From: Dactylorhiza incarnata
Taxonomy: Eukaryota; Streptophyta; Magnoliopsida; Asparagales; Orchidaceae
NCBI GenBank assembly: GCA_033032865.1
Contig: JAWHQI010000040.1
Location: 13,409,501 to 13,473,500 of the forward strand
Direction: 5' to 3'
DNA: 64,000 nt
Part shown: positions 52,113 to 61,702 of the stretch, piece by piece
Layout: the number at the start of each line of letters is the position of its first letter
Numbering within the stretch: position 1 is the stretch's first letter
Made by a program: the position numbers and the translations under genes
The notes under the pieces: generated by a model
The model's input: the letters and a program-made list of their open reading frames with translations, nothing else
Told to the model about the DNA's origin: nothing
The model's database searches: none

Positions 52113-54470
52113 ATGGCTCCTTCCGGGAAACCTAAGATCGGCGTGGGCAGTGAACTTGTGCGAGAAGGTCTCCAGTCTATGTCAGATGAGTTTCAAAACC
52201 TTTTTTATCTTTTAGACGCAGCAGGACTGTCATTCGTACTAGAACATCAATGTCGAATTCTATTTCAAGAGGTAGAGGATCTGTTTATCAATGTAAAAGT
52301 TCACAAAAACGGAAATAGGATGAAATCAATGGTTGGAAATTTCAAAATCAAGATTAATCCAAAATCACTTTCCAAGTATTTGAAAGTTCTACTGGAAGAA
52401 AATGAGGATACTCTAAGTAATGAGGATTGGGCTCATGCCCTAATCTTTTGTGGATTAGATAAAGGAACATCAACCATTCGTAGACAAAAGATGAGCGATG
52501 TTGGAAAATTGATAGTGGACATTATTTCAAAGGTCTTACTATGTCATACTGGCAGCCTGGGTCATGTCTCTACAGATGTTTTCAGTTTAGTAGCAATGGT
52601 GGTTTGTGGAAAAAGATTCAGTTGGGCAGATTTCCTATTCAACAAGATCAAAGAAAGTATAACTAGTCCCAATTTTGCAAGGATCCTGTCACTCTATTTA
52701 AATCAGCTTGATCCAGTTGTGTTTGACATGTCCAAAGGAGCTATTATTCATCATTTGAGGAAGGTAGATGTTGTCACAATGAAGAGGTGGAACATCAGAA
52801 TAACTAAGCCAACTGCAGATACAGGTCTCCAGGGGGAGCCCATTTCTCTAGCTCAATCTGTTACAGAGTATGAAGATCCAGCTCCACCACCAGTTCAGCA
52901 ACAAAGCTCAGTTCCATCTTCATCTCCAGCTCCACAAGACACCATTCCTTCAGCAGAACCAAGTCTCCCTCCTTCACCTAACACAGTTCTTTCTCCATCA
53001 GCTCAGGATCCTTCAGAACAAGTTCCTTCAGATCTAGCTCCTTCCAAAACTCCATCAATCCCAGATGATCAAGTCTTGTCAGATACTCCTATGGAAACTA
53101 CTGTTCTTTCACAAGTTCAAGGAGATCATTTCTCACCTCCTCCAGCTATAAATGAAGACAGAGTAGATTCCACCTTAGCAGATGTGGTGAGTGAAATTCT
53201 AAAAGGTGCTGATGATGTGCTTAGCACTAGTGACCACATGGGTGGGTCAGGAGCAGATTTTGATTTTACTCTAGAAGGAGATGATGTTTCAGTGCATGAT
53301 TCATCTCCTCCCCCAGTACATATTGAGGGGGAGCAAGATCCTTGCTCAGAAACAAACAAGGAAGCTCAGGAAAAGCTTGTTGTTTTATCTCCTGTGAAGC
53401 TCCAGAGTTCAGTTGTTCTTGAAGATCTACCAGAAGAAGCTCTGCCAATCCCTCCTCTTCCATCTCTTTTTGATGAACAATCAATTCTTGGTAAAATTGA
53501 ACTTATGCTTCAAAGACAAAGTGCCAAAATAGATTACTCCTTCAAAGAAGTTCATGCAAGAATATCTGATGTTGAAAAGGAAATGTCAAAGAAGTTGAAA
53601 GAATTCAAAACCAGTTCAGATCAACTAAAAGAGGTTGTTATTCAGGGAGGAAAGGCTATTGATCACACCATAAAGGGTGTAGCCACAGTGCTAGCTGAAG
53701 TTATTCAAGTAAGAAAAACTCAAGAAAACATGGCTTCAAGGGCTGAAGATAATACTTTCAAAGTTATTGATGAAGTTGGCCAGTTTAAGGAGTCTATTCT
53801 CCAAACCCTCTCTGTAGAAGTCAGAAAGGGGGAGGACAAGTTGATAGGTTCAATTGATGAAAATTTATTTGCATTTCATAATCATATGAGTGAGAAGTTT
53901 GATCAACTGACTCAGGAAGTCCAGAAGCAGGTAGCTGATATCAAAGAATTCACACAAAGGTCTACCACTTGGCTTCATAGTGAGATCTTTCCAGATTTGG
54001 GCATTGACCCTGCTGTTCCTCCTCCTCAGTTTGAGCCTCCTCAGTTCTCTCCAAGACAAGATGTGTCTTCTGATGTAGATGTTGCTTCTTCTAAGCAAGG
54101 TTCAAGAAAAAGAAAATATGGTGAAGGACCTTCTGCTAAGAGATCAGTTCCTGAATCTAGTTCAGCAGGCTCTGGCAAAGCTGCTGCTACTGATCCTGTG
54201 AATTATCCAGAGATTTGGAGTCCTATTTCAAAGGCTATTATTCTTGATTCACTCAAATTAGTTGAAGAAGGTGGTATGCAAGTTCAAGACTATTACAGCT
54301 CTTCTGAATGGAAACTTTATCAAACCAGCAAGACCAAAAGGAGATTACATTACAGGACAAATAAGTACAATGATCCTACAGCTCCTCCAGCTCCTCCAAA
54401 GTACCATCCTAAACCTTTTGCATACTTCAGAAGACAGGAACAGAAAAGAAGAGACAATGCCAGAGGTTGA
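52113..54470 (+). CDS. ORF3 accessory protein of A, 785 aa, intact
   Basis: Function unknown; it is the intact representative of a family also present in B and C. Residues 1-240 form a domain with AGLSFVLEHQCRILFQEVED, FKIKINPKSLSKYL, DVGKLIVDIISKVLLCHTGS, KRFSWADFLFNKIKES and ARILSLYLNQ. Residues 250-340 are Pro/Ser-rich, 340-460 acidic. About 465-620 is a long coiled coil. A basic KRKYGEGPSAKR near 665 could be a nuclear signal. The C-terminus has WSPISKAIIL, YYSSSEW and KYHPKPFAYFRRQ, conserved in B. It occupies the place of the env-like ORF of SIRE elements, but I see no signal peptide or membrane helix. A DNA- or particle-associated accessory protein is possible, by inference only. Confidence 0.85.
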   Translation: MAPSGKPKIGVGSELVREGLQSMSDEFQNLFYLLDAAGLSFVLEHQCRILFQEVEDLFINVKVHKNGNRMKSMVGNFKIKINPKSLSKYLKVLLEENEDTLSNEDWAHALIFCGLDKGTSTIRRQKMSDVGKLIVDIISKVLLCHTGSLGHVSTDVFSLVAMVVCGKRFSWADFLFNKIKESITSPNFARILSLYLNQLDPVVFDMSKGAIIHHLRKVDVVTMKRWNIRITKPTADTGLQGEPISLAQSVTEYEDPAPPPVQQQSSVPSSSPAPQDTIPSAEPSLPPSPNTVLSPSAQDPSEQVPSDLAPSKTPSIPDDQVLSDTPMETTVLSQVQGDHFSPPPAINEDRVDSTLADVVSEILKGADDVLSTSDHMGGSGADFDFTLEGDDVSVHDSSPPPVHIEGEQDPCSETNKEAQEKLVVLSPVKLQSSVVLEDLPEEALPIPPLPSLFDEQSILGKIELMLQRQSAKIDYSFKEVHARISDVEKEMSKKLKEFKTSSDQLKEVVIQGGKAIDHTIKGVATVLAEVIQVRKTQENMASRAEDNTFKVIDEVGQFKESILQTLSVEVRKGEDKLIGSIDENLFAFHNHMSEKFDQLTQEVQKQVADIKEFTQRSTTWLHSEIFPDLGIDPAVPPPQFEPPQFSPRQDVSSDVDVASSKQGSRKRKYGEGPSAKRSVPESSSAGSGKAAATDPVNYPEIWSPISKAIILDSLKLVEEGGMQVQDYYSSSEWKLYQTSKTKRRLHYRTNKYNDPTAPPAPPKYHPKPFAYFRRQEQKRRDNARG

Positions 54471-54673
54471 AGATCATCAAATTCTATTGTCATATGCTTG
54501 TGTGAACTTTAATTCATTAGACAATCTTAAATCTAAATATAGTTTTTGATTCTGATGTGACAATCATGTTCTTATATTTAGATATTGCTCTCAATGTTCT
54601 TTCTAGTATGTTCTTTTTATATTTAATATGGCTACAATTCATCTTGGTAAGAAGGGTTCTGACTTCTACAAAT

Positions 54674-54683
54674 AGGGGGAGAT
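54674..54683 (+). promoter_or_regulatory. Polypurine tract of A
   Basis: AGGGGGAGAT directly before the 3' LTR at 54684. Confidence 0.85.
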
Positions 54684-56313
54684 TGTTGGGTATTGTATCC
54701 ACAATAGCCTTGATTTGTAGAAAGTCAACTTTGAACCAAGATTGAATTGTTTGTGTATTTGATTTGTTTTTTTTTTTAGTAATGTTCTTGCAGGTTCACT
54801 TTGCTAAGTGTAGACCAATGTCAGGTCACAATGGGTCAATAAGCACAGTCTCATGCAATGTAATTCTTCATTGTGTGAGGTATGGGGTTGACTCATGTGT
54901 GGACTCTCAATTGGGATACACTTTATGATCAAGACATTAAAGGTTCAAAGCTTAGGTGTGCAGCATTGGCCTGAAGACAAAAGAAGAAATTTCTCTAAGT
55001 AAACTTTTCGAGAAGTAAGGAGATTTTCCGAGAAGTCTTTCTGTGCTTTCGAAAAGTCCTTATGCTTTTTCGAGAAGAGTTGTTTCAGATGTTTCTCGAG
55101 AAGTTGTTGAAATTTCCGAGTAGTTTCTTGTATTTCTCGAGATGTCTTTGTTCTCTCGAAAGGTCTTATTTGTTTTCGGGAAAAGCTCTTTTCCAGGTAT
55201 TTTCGAGAAGTCTGTCTCAGCTCAGCTTTCGAGAAATCTTTTATCTCTCGAGAAGTATTCTTGTTTTCGAGAACTCTCTGGTTCTTTCGAAAAATCTTCT
55301 TCTCTGAAGGATGTTCTCGAAATTGTTCTGAAGCTTTCGAGAAGTTTTCTTTGTTCTCGAGAAGTCCTGTATCTCTCGAGAAGTTCTGTCATAAATCTTT
55401 GATCTCTCTTTGTAAAGCTGTTTTTCGAGAACTAGTCGTTTCTCTCGAGAAGTCTTGGAATTCTCGAGAAGTCTAGTCCTTTCATTTCTCGAAAACTTTG
55501 TTTTCCCGTTTTGACGACAAGTCCTTTCCGTCAAATTGACGTGACGTCTTTCCTCGTCTTAAGGTTAAATCGTTAGGATGTCATCTATATAATGATTGCT
55601 CCTTAAGAATGAGTTAACAAGTTTTTGAGAATCATAAGATCAGAGTTTGTTTTTTTTTTAACCCTAATCTGATCCAAGATTGTCGTCAAGTGTCGCGCAT
55701 CGCCATCGTTGGAGTTCAATCGTGAGTTATCTGAAATCGTCTTCAAGTGAAAGAGGAAGGTCAATCGATCATTGCCTTACACGTTCTGATTCTATCAGAT
55801 TGATCAAGACCTTAGAAGATCTGATTTGTGCCGTTTCGATTCTTCATTTTCTACATCAAGCCGAAGTCATTTTTGTCGCAAGAAGAAAAGAAGATTTTCA
55901 GATCTTTTTGTGATTTGATAAGTATAATCTCATTATCAATTTTATATTTGATTGTAGGAGAGATTGTTCTCCGATTTGTAGGAGAGGTGATCTCCGAGTT
56001 GTAAGAGAGGGTTCTCTCTGAGTTTGTAGGAGATTGATCTCCGAGTTGTAAGAGTTTTGACTCTGAGATTTGTAGGATCGTTCTTGATCCGAGATTTAGT
56101 GAAGTAGTCAAGTCTAGCTGTGGTGCTAGAGTGGCGAGGCCGGCAAGTGGAGTACCCAAGATCGGGGAACCACTATAAATTTCTTTGTCGTCTGTGGTTG
56201 TGGTTTGCTTTTTGTGCGTTCTTTATTTTTCAAGATTTTCAATTCCGCAAAAGACGCTGTTATCACCTATTCACCCCCCTCTAGGTGATTTTGGTGGGCA
56301 ACTAGATATTTCA
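54684..56313 (+). repeat. 3' LTR of A
   Basis: 1630 bp, nearly identical to 44333-45960; TATATAA at 55586-55592; followed by the TSD CTATC. Confidence 0.95.
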
Positions 56314-56322
56314 CTATCTCTA

Positions 56323-57395
56323 TGATTGCTCAGTCTCTTGTAGAGCTCGGATCACTCACCGAAATGAGGGGCAGCTAGCCCTTACTGATCCCTCGGAGAA
56401 GGTAGACTGGAGACTAGAAAATTGACTAAGGCCTTAGTCACAGCGAGGAGGTCCCTCCACTAACCCGGAAGATCGTTGAGCGCTTCCCCTCCCAAGCCAA
56501 AGCTGAGACTCGGGCACCATGGAGAGCTCTGGAAATGCTAACCAAAGAAAGCCTGAGGAGAGAGAAGCCGAAGGGAAAAACAAGTCCTCTCCAAAGGTGC
56601 CCTTAAGGTCCTATTTATAGATTTTCTGGTCTGGCCTGCAAATAGCAGGATCCCGCCTTTTGATTTTATTATCCGCACCCCAAATGGGTCTGCTAACAGC
56701 CAAACTCCGCTGCTTGGAGAGGCTAAAGTCAGACCACCAAAGGTAAGAGGGGAATTTTGCCTTCCCAACTTATGGGCAAAGAACTGCGAGAACATCGCTG
56801 TCGAAGCTCTCGCGGGCCTTCTCGCGGGTCCTGCTCGTGATGCCTTTCCTAGGCGATCGCCTTGCGAGGACCTCGCTGGCCCATTCTGGCGGTATCCGCC
56901 GAGGTCCGGTCTCGCGAGCCTTCTTGCGAAACCGCCTCTTGGCTCTGTCGGGCTCGACACTCCCTTCGTCGAACGCAAAATTGAGCTTGCCGGATGCTGG
57001 GGGCCGATCTCGCGAGCCATCCTGCGAGATCGCCTCTCAATTTTGCCGCGTACTGAACATATTTCGTTGAACATCTCTTTACTGAACATAGGTCTCTTCC
57101 GCCAGCGGCCTGCGAGGTACCAGCTTGCCAGCCCTCGCGAGACCATCCCTTTGGCTTTAATGAGCAGAGAACACTTCATCGACTTCAGATGATTTTGCCG
57201 AACAGGAGTGTGCTCGACGAAGCCGGGGGAGCTCGACGAACAGTAGTATGCTCCTCGTGAGGATATTTATGCTCGCGAAGAAACATCCAACCACTGGTAT
57301 TCTCCAGCCCCTTGATGATCTATCAGGAATCTTTGGTGGGACCCACCCTGTGGGCTATAAATATCATCCCGAGTCTCCAGTGGCGCGTGCCGCCA
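56323..57395 (-). repeat. 3' LTR of F (right boundary uncertain)
   Basis: The left end TGATTGCTC (minus ...GAGCAATCA) directly follows E sequence. Minus-strand TATAAATA at 56612-56619, with a leader-like stretch to the left. The inner end is placed at 57395 because a minus-strand purine run (AAAGGGAAAGGAAAAGAAG) abuts a TG there. The 5' LTR is outside the window, so the boundary cannot be checked. Confidence 0.5.
56612..57363. promoter_or_regulatory. Divergent promoter region of F
   Basis: A minus-strand TATAAATA (56612-56619) and a plus-strand TATAAATA (57356-57363) flank a field of CTCGCGAG, CTCGCGGG, TTGCGAGG and CTCGACGA elements (about 56785-57280). The minus TATA fits the LTR transcript. 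The plus TATA precedes the antisense gene at 57439. Confidence 0.55.
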
Positions 57396-57438
57396 CTTCT
57401 TTTCCTTTCCCTTTGCTTGATACTGTAGCTGACTGGAG

Positions 57439-58650
57439 ATGCCTCTTTTCGAAGAAGTCGAGGCTCGCCTGAGGGCGGTGAGAGACAGAGGGCTACCCTC
57501 CACGACCAGGGTAACCGCCTGGATGAATCGGTCGCCCCCTGATCAGTCGCCAAAATTAAGTAGGTGAAGGCGGCTCGTCGAACCGGGGATGACTCCGTGT
57601 TGTTGGACTCCTCCCCGGATGATCGCCCGCATGAGAAGGTACGAGCCACACCTCTAGTTTACGTCAATAAATTTGCCTGTGATTCATACCTACTCGCAGG
57701 ATGTTGTGCCGAACGAGGACGCTGGAGAGCCCGCTAGTGGGTTTCGCAAAAGTCCGACGGCGGATACTAATCTCGCTGGGAAAAACGTCACCGGTATGAT
57801 CTTAATCTCGCATGTCAAAATGTTCCTTGTCAACTATCTGACCTTCGTTCCTTACTTCTTATAGTCTCGCCCCTGAAGTCTCCGGCCCGCCAGGCATCGC
57901 GGCCTCCGTCTCCGCCTCTGCCTCCTCCTGACAAAATTATAGATAATCCTAGATTCAAACTCCTGACGAGCAAGCAGACCGGTGGTTCTGTGCCGCCAAG
58001 GACCCGTCCGACCAACAACGCAGCCTACCCTGCTGGCCTGGGTAAATCTCTCTACCCTCACTATGGCAACGTGTTCCAGGGCCGCCCCTCGACTTCTCTC
58101 CCCCCGCTGGGTAAGCATTTTGACGACCCCTTGCCCTGCGCAAACTCAAGCGTGCCATCTAACCTCTTCGTAATATCTCGCAGAGAATCCCAAAAATCCG
58201 CCTACCTATTCCGAGTTGGGCGACGACGAGATGTCCCCCCTTCCTGACCAGGTGGAGGTCTTCTTGAGGGATCCGCGAGATCCCGAGATGATGAAACAAC
58301 GAGCCACGGAGTTGCTGAGGAAACATGGGCGGATGCTGATGGACCTCAACATGCAGGCGAGACGGGACAGAGAAGCCACCGAGGATAGGCACGCTGTTCT
58401 GATGGAAGAGTGTGCGAGGCTCCGGCAGGCGAGACACCGTGACCAGGATGAGAACGTCATGACACCGGAGGTGCACATTGCTAGGATGAGAGACTACGTC
58501 TACCTCATGGACAGGGAGGGCCGCCTGGCCGAGGATTATTATAACTCTAGGGTACCGCCGCGGTCCGGGTCGCGGGGTGGGGCAGTTGGAAATGGTTACC
58601 CCATGATTCTCGCTAACTTTTGTGTTATTGCGAACTCTTATTACTGGTAA
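57439..58650 (+). pseudogene. Antisense gene 1 of F, multi-exon, function unknown
   Basis: ATG 57439 (MPLFEEVEARLRAVRDRG) lies 76 nt after the TATA box. In-frame reading stops at a TGA (57565), but a one-base shift continues to a donor at 57640. Likely exons, with GT-AG borders: 57439-57639, 57700-57793, 57865-58041, then 58184 onward, the last open to 58650. The later part encodes a charged helical stretch (DQVEVFLRDPRDPEMMKQRA ... MQARRDREATEDRHAVL). It is not a known retroelement enzyme. It is marked as pseudogene because of the TGA/shift; unusual splicing is an alternative. Confidence 0.4.
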
Positions 58651-59079
58651 TGAGTGCTGTTATTCTAGACAATCTCGCTATGGTTCGTAACTCGTATACT
58701 TGCCACTTATATGTTGACCTTTATTGCGTCTGACAATATTACTAGCTTTTTATTGGTTCTCGCTCGCTGCTAATAAATCGGTTTCATTTTCATATTATAT
58801 TATGCTCGCGAGGACCTTCTATTCTCGCTAAATACATTTCGCGAAAATGTTGCTCGTACTAACTCCGCAAGTATTTCTCGCCCTTGGAATTGATGTGATG
58901 TTTTTGCTGCTACCTGCACTCACCGGTGCTTGGGCTTCTTCCCGCCCATTTATTTTGGCTATAAATAGGCGGCCCTAACTGAGTCAACCACCGCATTTAC
59001 TGTCAACCTTCTTCCTCCTCCGCTTCAGAGCTCTCGCTCCTTCGTTCTCGCTCTACTTTCTTTCTCGCAGAGTATTGAG
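58651..59079 (+). promoter_or_regulatory. CTCGC-rich promoter of antisense gene 2 of F
   Basis: Repeated TCTCGC / GCTCGCGAGG / TTTCGCGAAA elements lie up to about 58890, then TATAAATA at 58960-58967 and a pyrimidine-rich leader with CTCTCGCTCC repeats. A possible splice acceptor TTTCTCGCAG lies at 59061-59070, just before the ATG at 59080. Confidence 0.6.
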
Positions 59080-61054
59080 ATGGGAGGCGACGCTAATGAG
59101 TCGGAGGGTCGGCGAAAGATTGCGAAGGCTTTCGCCAAGCACACCTTCTACCACTGCAACCTGACAGACGAGGAATATTTCAGCGCGGTCGCTGATTATG
59201 TCACCCCGCCCCCCTTCGAGGCTCGCCGTCCCAGCGAGAATGACGTGATTAATGCGCCGCTCGTCGACGAGCTGACCATCCCGACCGCTCATTTTGCGGT
59301 CGGCTTGCGTCTCCCCCTGTGGACGGAAGTTCGCCAGGTAATGATTATTCTCGCTCATCTCTTATTTCTTGCTGGTTAAGTCTCGCTCATTGTATATACT
59401 GATCTTGGTTTTCTTGCCGCTCGGTAGGTGCTCAAGCATTACGGCGTTGTTCCGGGTCAGCTGACCCTTAACGCCATGGCGGTGGTCACCACTTTCGCCT
59501 ACTACCTACGCGAGGAGCGCGTCGAGTTCAGCCTTCCAGCTTTTCGGAAGCTGTTCTTGTTCCGCGCCTACAAGGACGGGACCGCCTACTTCGTGGGCTC
59601 GGGTCCTAAGGTTGACGAGACCGTCAACAAGGCCCACTTCTGGGCCCAGAAGTTTCTCTTTGTCAAGGGGAGCTTCGGTAACATCCCGATCTCGCCCGTC
59701 CAGCACGGCGAGACAACCTACCGGCCCACTGCCCTCGGAGGACACAACGCCCTCCTCTATTAGTTCTTCTGTAAAAAGAACTTCGAGGTTGTTCATCATC
59801 ACCGCAACCTCGACAAGCTGCTTCCAGTGCTCGCTGGGGAAGGTAAAGATCTCGCTCTATCACTACAACCCCCCCTTTTTTTTGGTAACCTCGTACTTAT
59901 CGAAATTTCACTCCTTTTTTAGGCGAGCGGGATCTCCCCCTCCATCCCACCTACGCGAGCAATCAGAAAACCGACGCTACCCTGGCTCTCGCGACCATGG
60001 GGGCGGAGGCATGCCAAGGAGCCGTCACACCAGGTGAGCCCTCCTCTCGCAAGAGACCGGGGACTTCTGGTAGCCATACCGTTACTTCAAAATCTCCGCC
60101 GAAGAAAAAGAGTTAAAAGAGTGGGGTCTCGCTCGCCTCCTCGAAGGGAAAGGAGCCTCGCGAGGCCGCCTTCGATGAGTTCGATCTCACTGGCCTCTCC
60201 GCTGGGGGTGAGGACGACGAGCCCTGTAAGGAGGCATCTAGAACCTCCGTCCTGCCCATCCCCGTCAACCATTACAACTTTGGCCTCGGCAAGAGGCGCC
60301 GGGATGAGACCGGCGAGCTCCTGGTCAACTGGAAAACGGAGACAAACCGGGTGGACATCTCCACCACCCTTCCCTCCTGGGTGGAGAAGGAGACCATCAG
60401 CGGTCATGCCTTCGACCTCTCGTTCGCTCTCTATGGGTGCGAGGATGCGGGCTCTTATAAAGACGAGACTGCGAGAACGCTCAATTTTGAGAGTGCGAGG
60501 TCTCAGCTGCGCTCTGCCAAGCTCGCCCATATGACGGGGAGGCGCTGCTTACAGCTGGAGCTTCAGAACGTGGAGCTCGCGAGGGCCTATCAGGGGCTTC
60601 TTGCTGAGAACACGCAGCTGAAGGAGAAGCTGCTCGCTGCAGAGGGCAGTGTGGTGAGTCACCTACACTTCCTTATCTTCCTTTCCTTTGGCCATTTCGC
60701 TTCTTTAATTGAACTTATTTGCAGGATGTCGAGACTGCCGGAAGAGCCGACGCTCGCATCAAGGAATTGGAGGGCGAGGTGGCTGGGCTGAAAGCCCTAA
60801 ACTCTGATCTCACACGTGCCGTCGTTCCCCCTTCCCCCCGCCGTTTGAAGGAAGAGCGGCGAGCGCGAGATGAGGTCATTCGCTTGGAGTCCACCGAGTC
60901 AGCTCGCTACATCTTCTCGACGATGAAGGCGGTCGGCCTCCTAGCTGCCGACGCGGCTGACATGGTTCTGGAGGATATCGTCCCGGAGCTCTTCATCCCG
61001 CTTCCACCAGTGAAGAGCAGCGATGATGAGGAAGAGTTCGCGAGCGACTCATGA
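59080..61054 (+). pseudogene. Antisense gene 2 of F: four-exon plant 'gypsy-type transposon' domain protein
   Basis: Exon 1 59080-59337, exon 2 59428-59842, exon 3 59923-60653, exon 4 60725-61054, all with GT-AG borders and compatible phases (0, 1, 0). The reading frame is kept throughout except for TAG 59761 and TAA 60114. The exon 1/2 border joins FAVGLRLPLWTEVRQ to VLKHYGVVPGQLTLNAM, with LPAFRKLFLFR after it: the pattern of the Pfam family called putative gypsy-type transposon (Transposase_28), from memory. Exons 3-4 encode a basic KKK patch and coiled coils (LQLELQNVELARAYQGLLAE) and end DDEEEFASDS. It lies antisense to F, as in other Tat elements. Function unknown. Confidence 0.7.
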
Positions 61055-61702
61055 TGCTCATAGATTTTTTATTTTATTTTCTGTTCTGTTTTGGGCTGGC
61101 GAGATCACCGCCTAATGTAAATCAAACTATGAAATGCTTGGATGCATATTTTTGGCCTTGCATCGTGTTCGCCCCTTCTGTTATATTGTTTTTCATACTG
61201 GTATCTCGTCCTCGCTTGCCTCGATACTCATTTCTACGTAAATTATACTTGCGATGATCGTTCTCGCATCTCACGTTATCGAATAGGTAGGCCTAGGGCG
61301 TTTTCGACTGCGCGAATATTATCCCCGCAGTTCTCGTTCTCGCGCATTATGTTACCGAATAGATGGGCCTAGGGTATTTTTTGGCTGCCCTGGCCTTTCG
61401 CCACTTGCCTTATGATTATCACCCTTTTGATGTGCACCTTCCTCTAAATTTCGCAGGGTACTTTCCATCTCGGCGAGAGCTCGCCTTTTACCCTGTATCG
61501 GCGTCTTCTCTGCCAAGCACTGGATATCCCGGAGAGCTTACGGCTAATTCTGGTCTCCCACGTACTATCGTGCGACGTCTTTCTTCTTGCTGAGCGAGCA
61601 GACTCGCTGAGCGAGAAGGCTCGGGTCAGTGCCGAATACTCGCCAACCTGAGGCATACCATCCTGATCTTTCGGAGAGCTAACCTCTTTCCTGACTTCCC
61701 CA
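61055..61702. other. Spacer of F with an imperfect 60-70 bp duplication
   Basis: No gene. Two related blocks, near 61255-61310 and 61325-61385, share TCGTTCTCGC, GTTAYCGAATAG and GGGCCTAGGG-like sequence. Confidence 0.5.

Larger units (their letters stand above)
44333..56313 (+). mobile_element. Young full-length Sirevirus-like copia element A
   Basis: LTRs 44333-45960 (1628 bp) and 54684-56313 (1630 bp), with the 5-bp target duplication CTATC at 44328-44332 and 56314-56318. By eye I find about five substitutions and two 1-nt length differences between the LTRs, roughly 0.3 percent, so the insertion is recent. The order is PBS, gag, pol in two frames, a motif/TATA spacer, ORF3, PPT. Apart from the pol damage described below it is complete. 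Confidence 0.95.
37929..56322 (+). mobile_element. Sirevirus-like copia element E (non-autonomous), with A nested
   Basis: Truncated 5' LTR (37929-38974), PBS, decayed gag (39003-39926), antisense accessory ORF (41592-40354), a 3' UTR with two hairpins, and PPTs. Element A interrupts it at 44333. The last few E bases after A (56319-56322) run into F. There is no protease, integrase or RT: gag ends in the HGPIWIHKS-type sequence that normally precedes the protease, and AT-rich noncoding DNA follows. Confidence 0.7.

Noticed and set aside
52113..54470. Envelope protein call for ORF3 of A
   Set aside because: Position fits SIRE env-like ORFs, but there is no signal peptide, membrane helix or Cys-rich pattern.
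56538..57179. Minus-strand 213-aa ORF in the F LTR
   Set aside because: Lies across TATA and the motif field of the LTR; GC-rich reading frame without a domain.
57439..61054. Host gene next to a retroelement
   Set aside because: The domain is a retroelement-associated plant family and the position antisense to a Tat-like element is typical.
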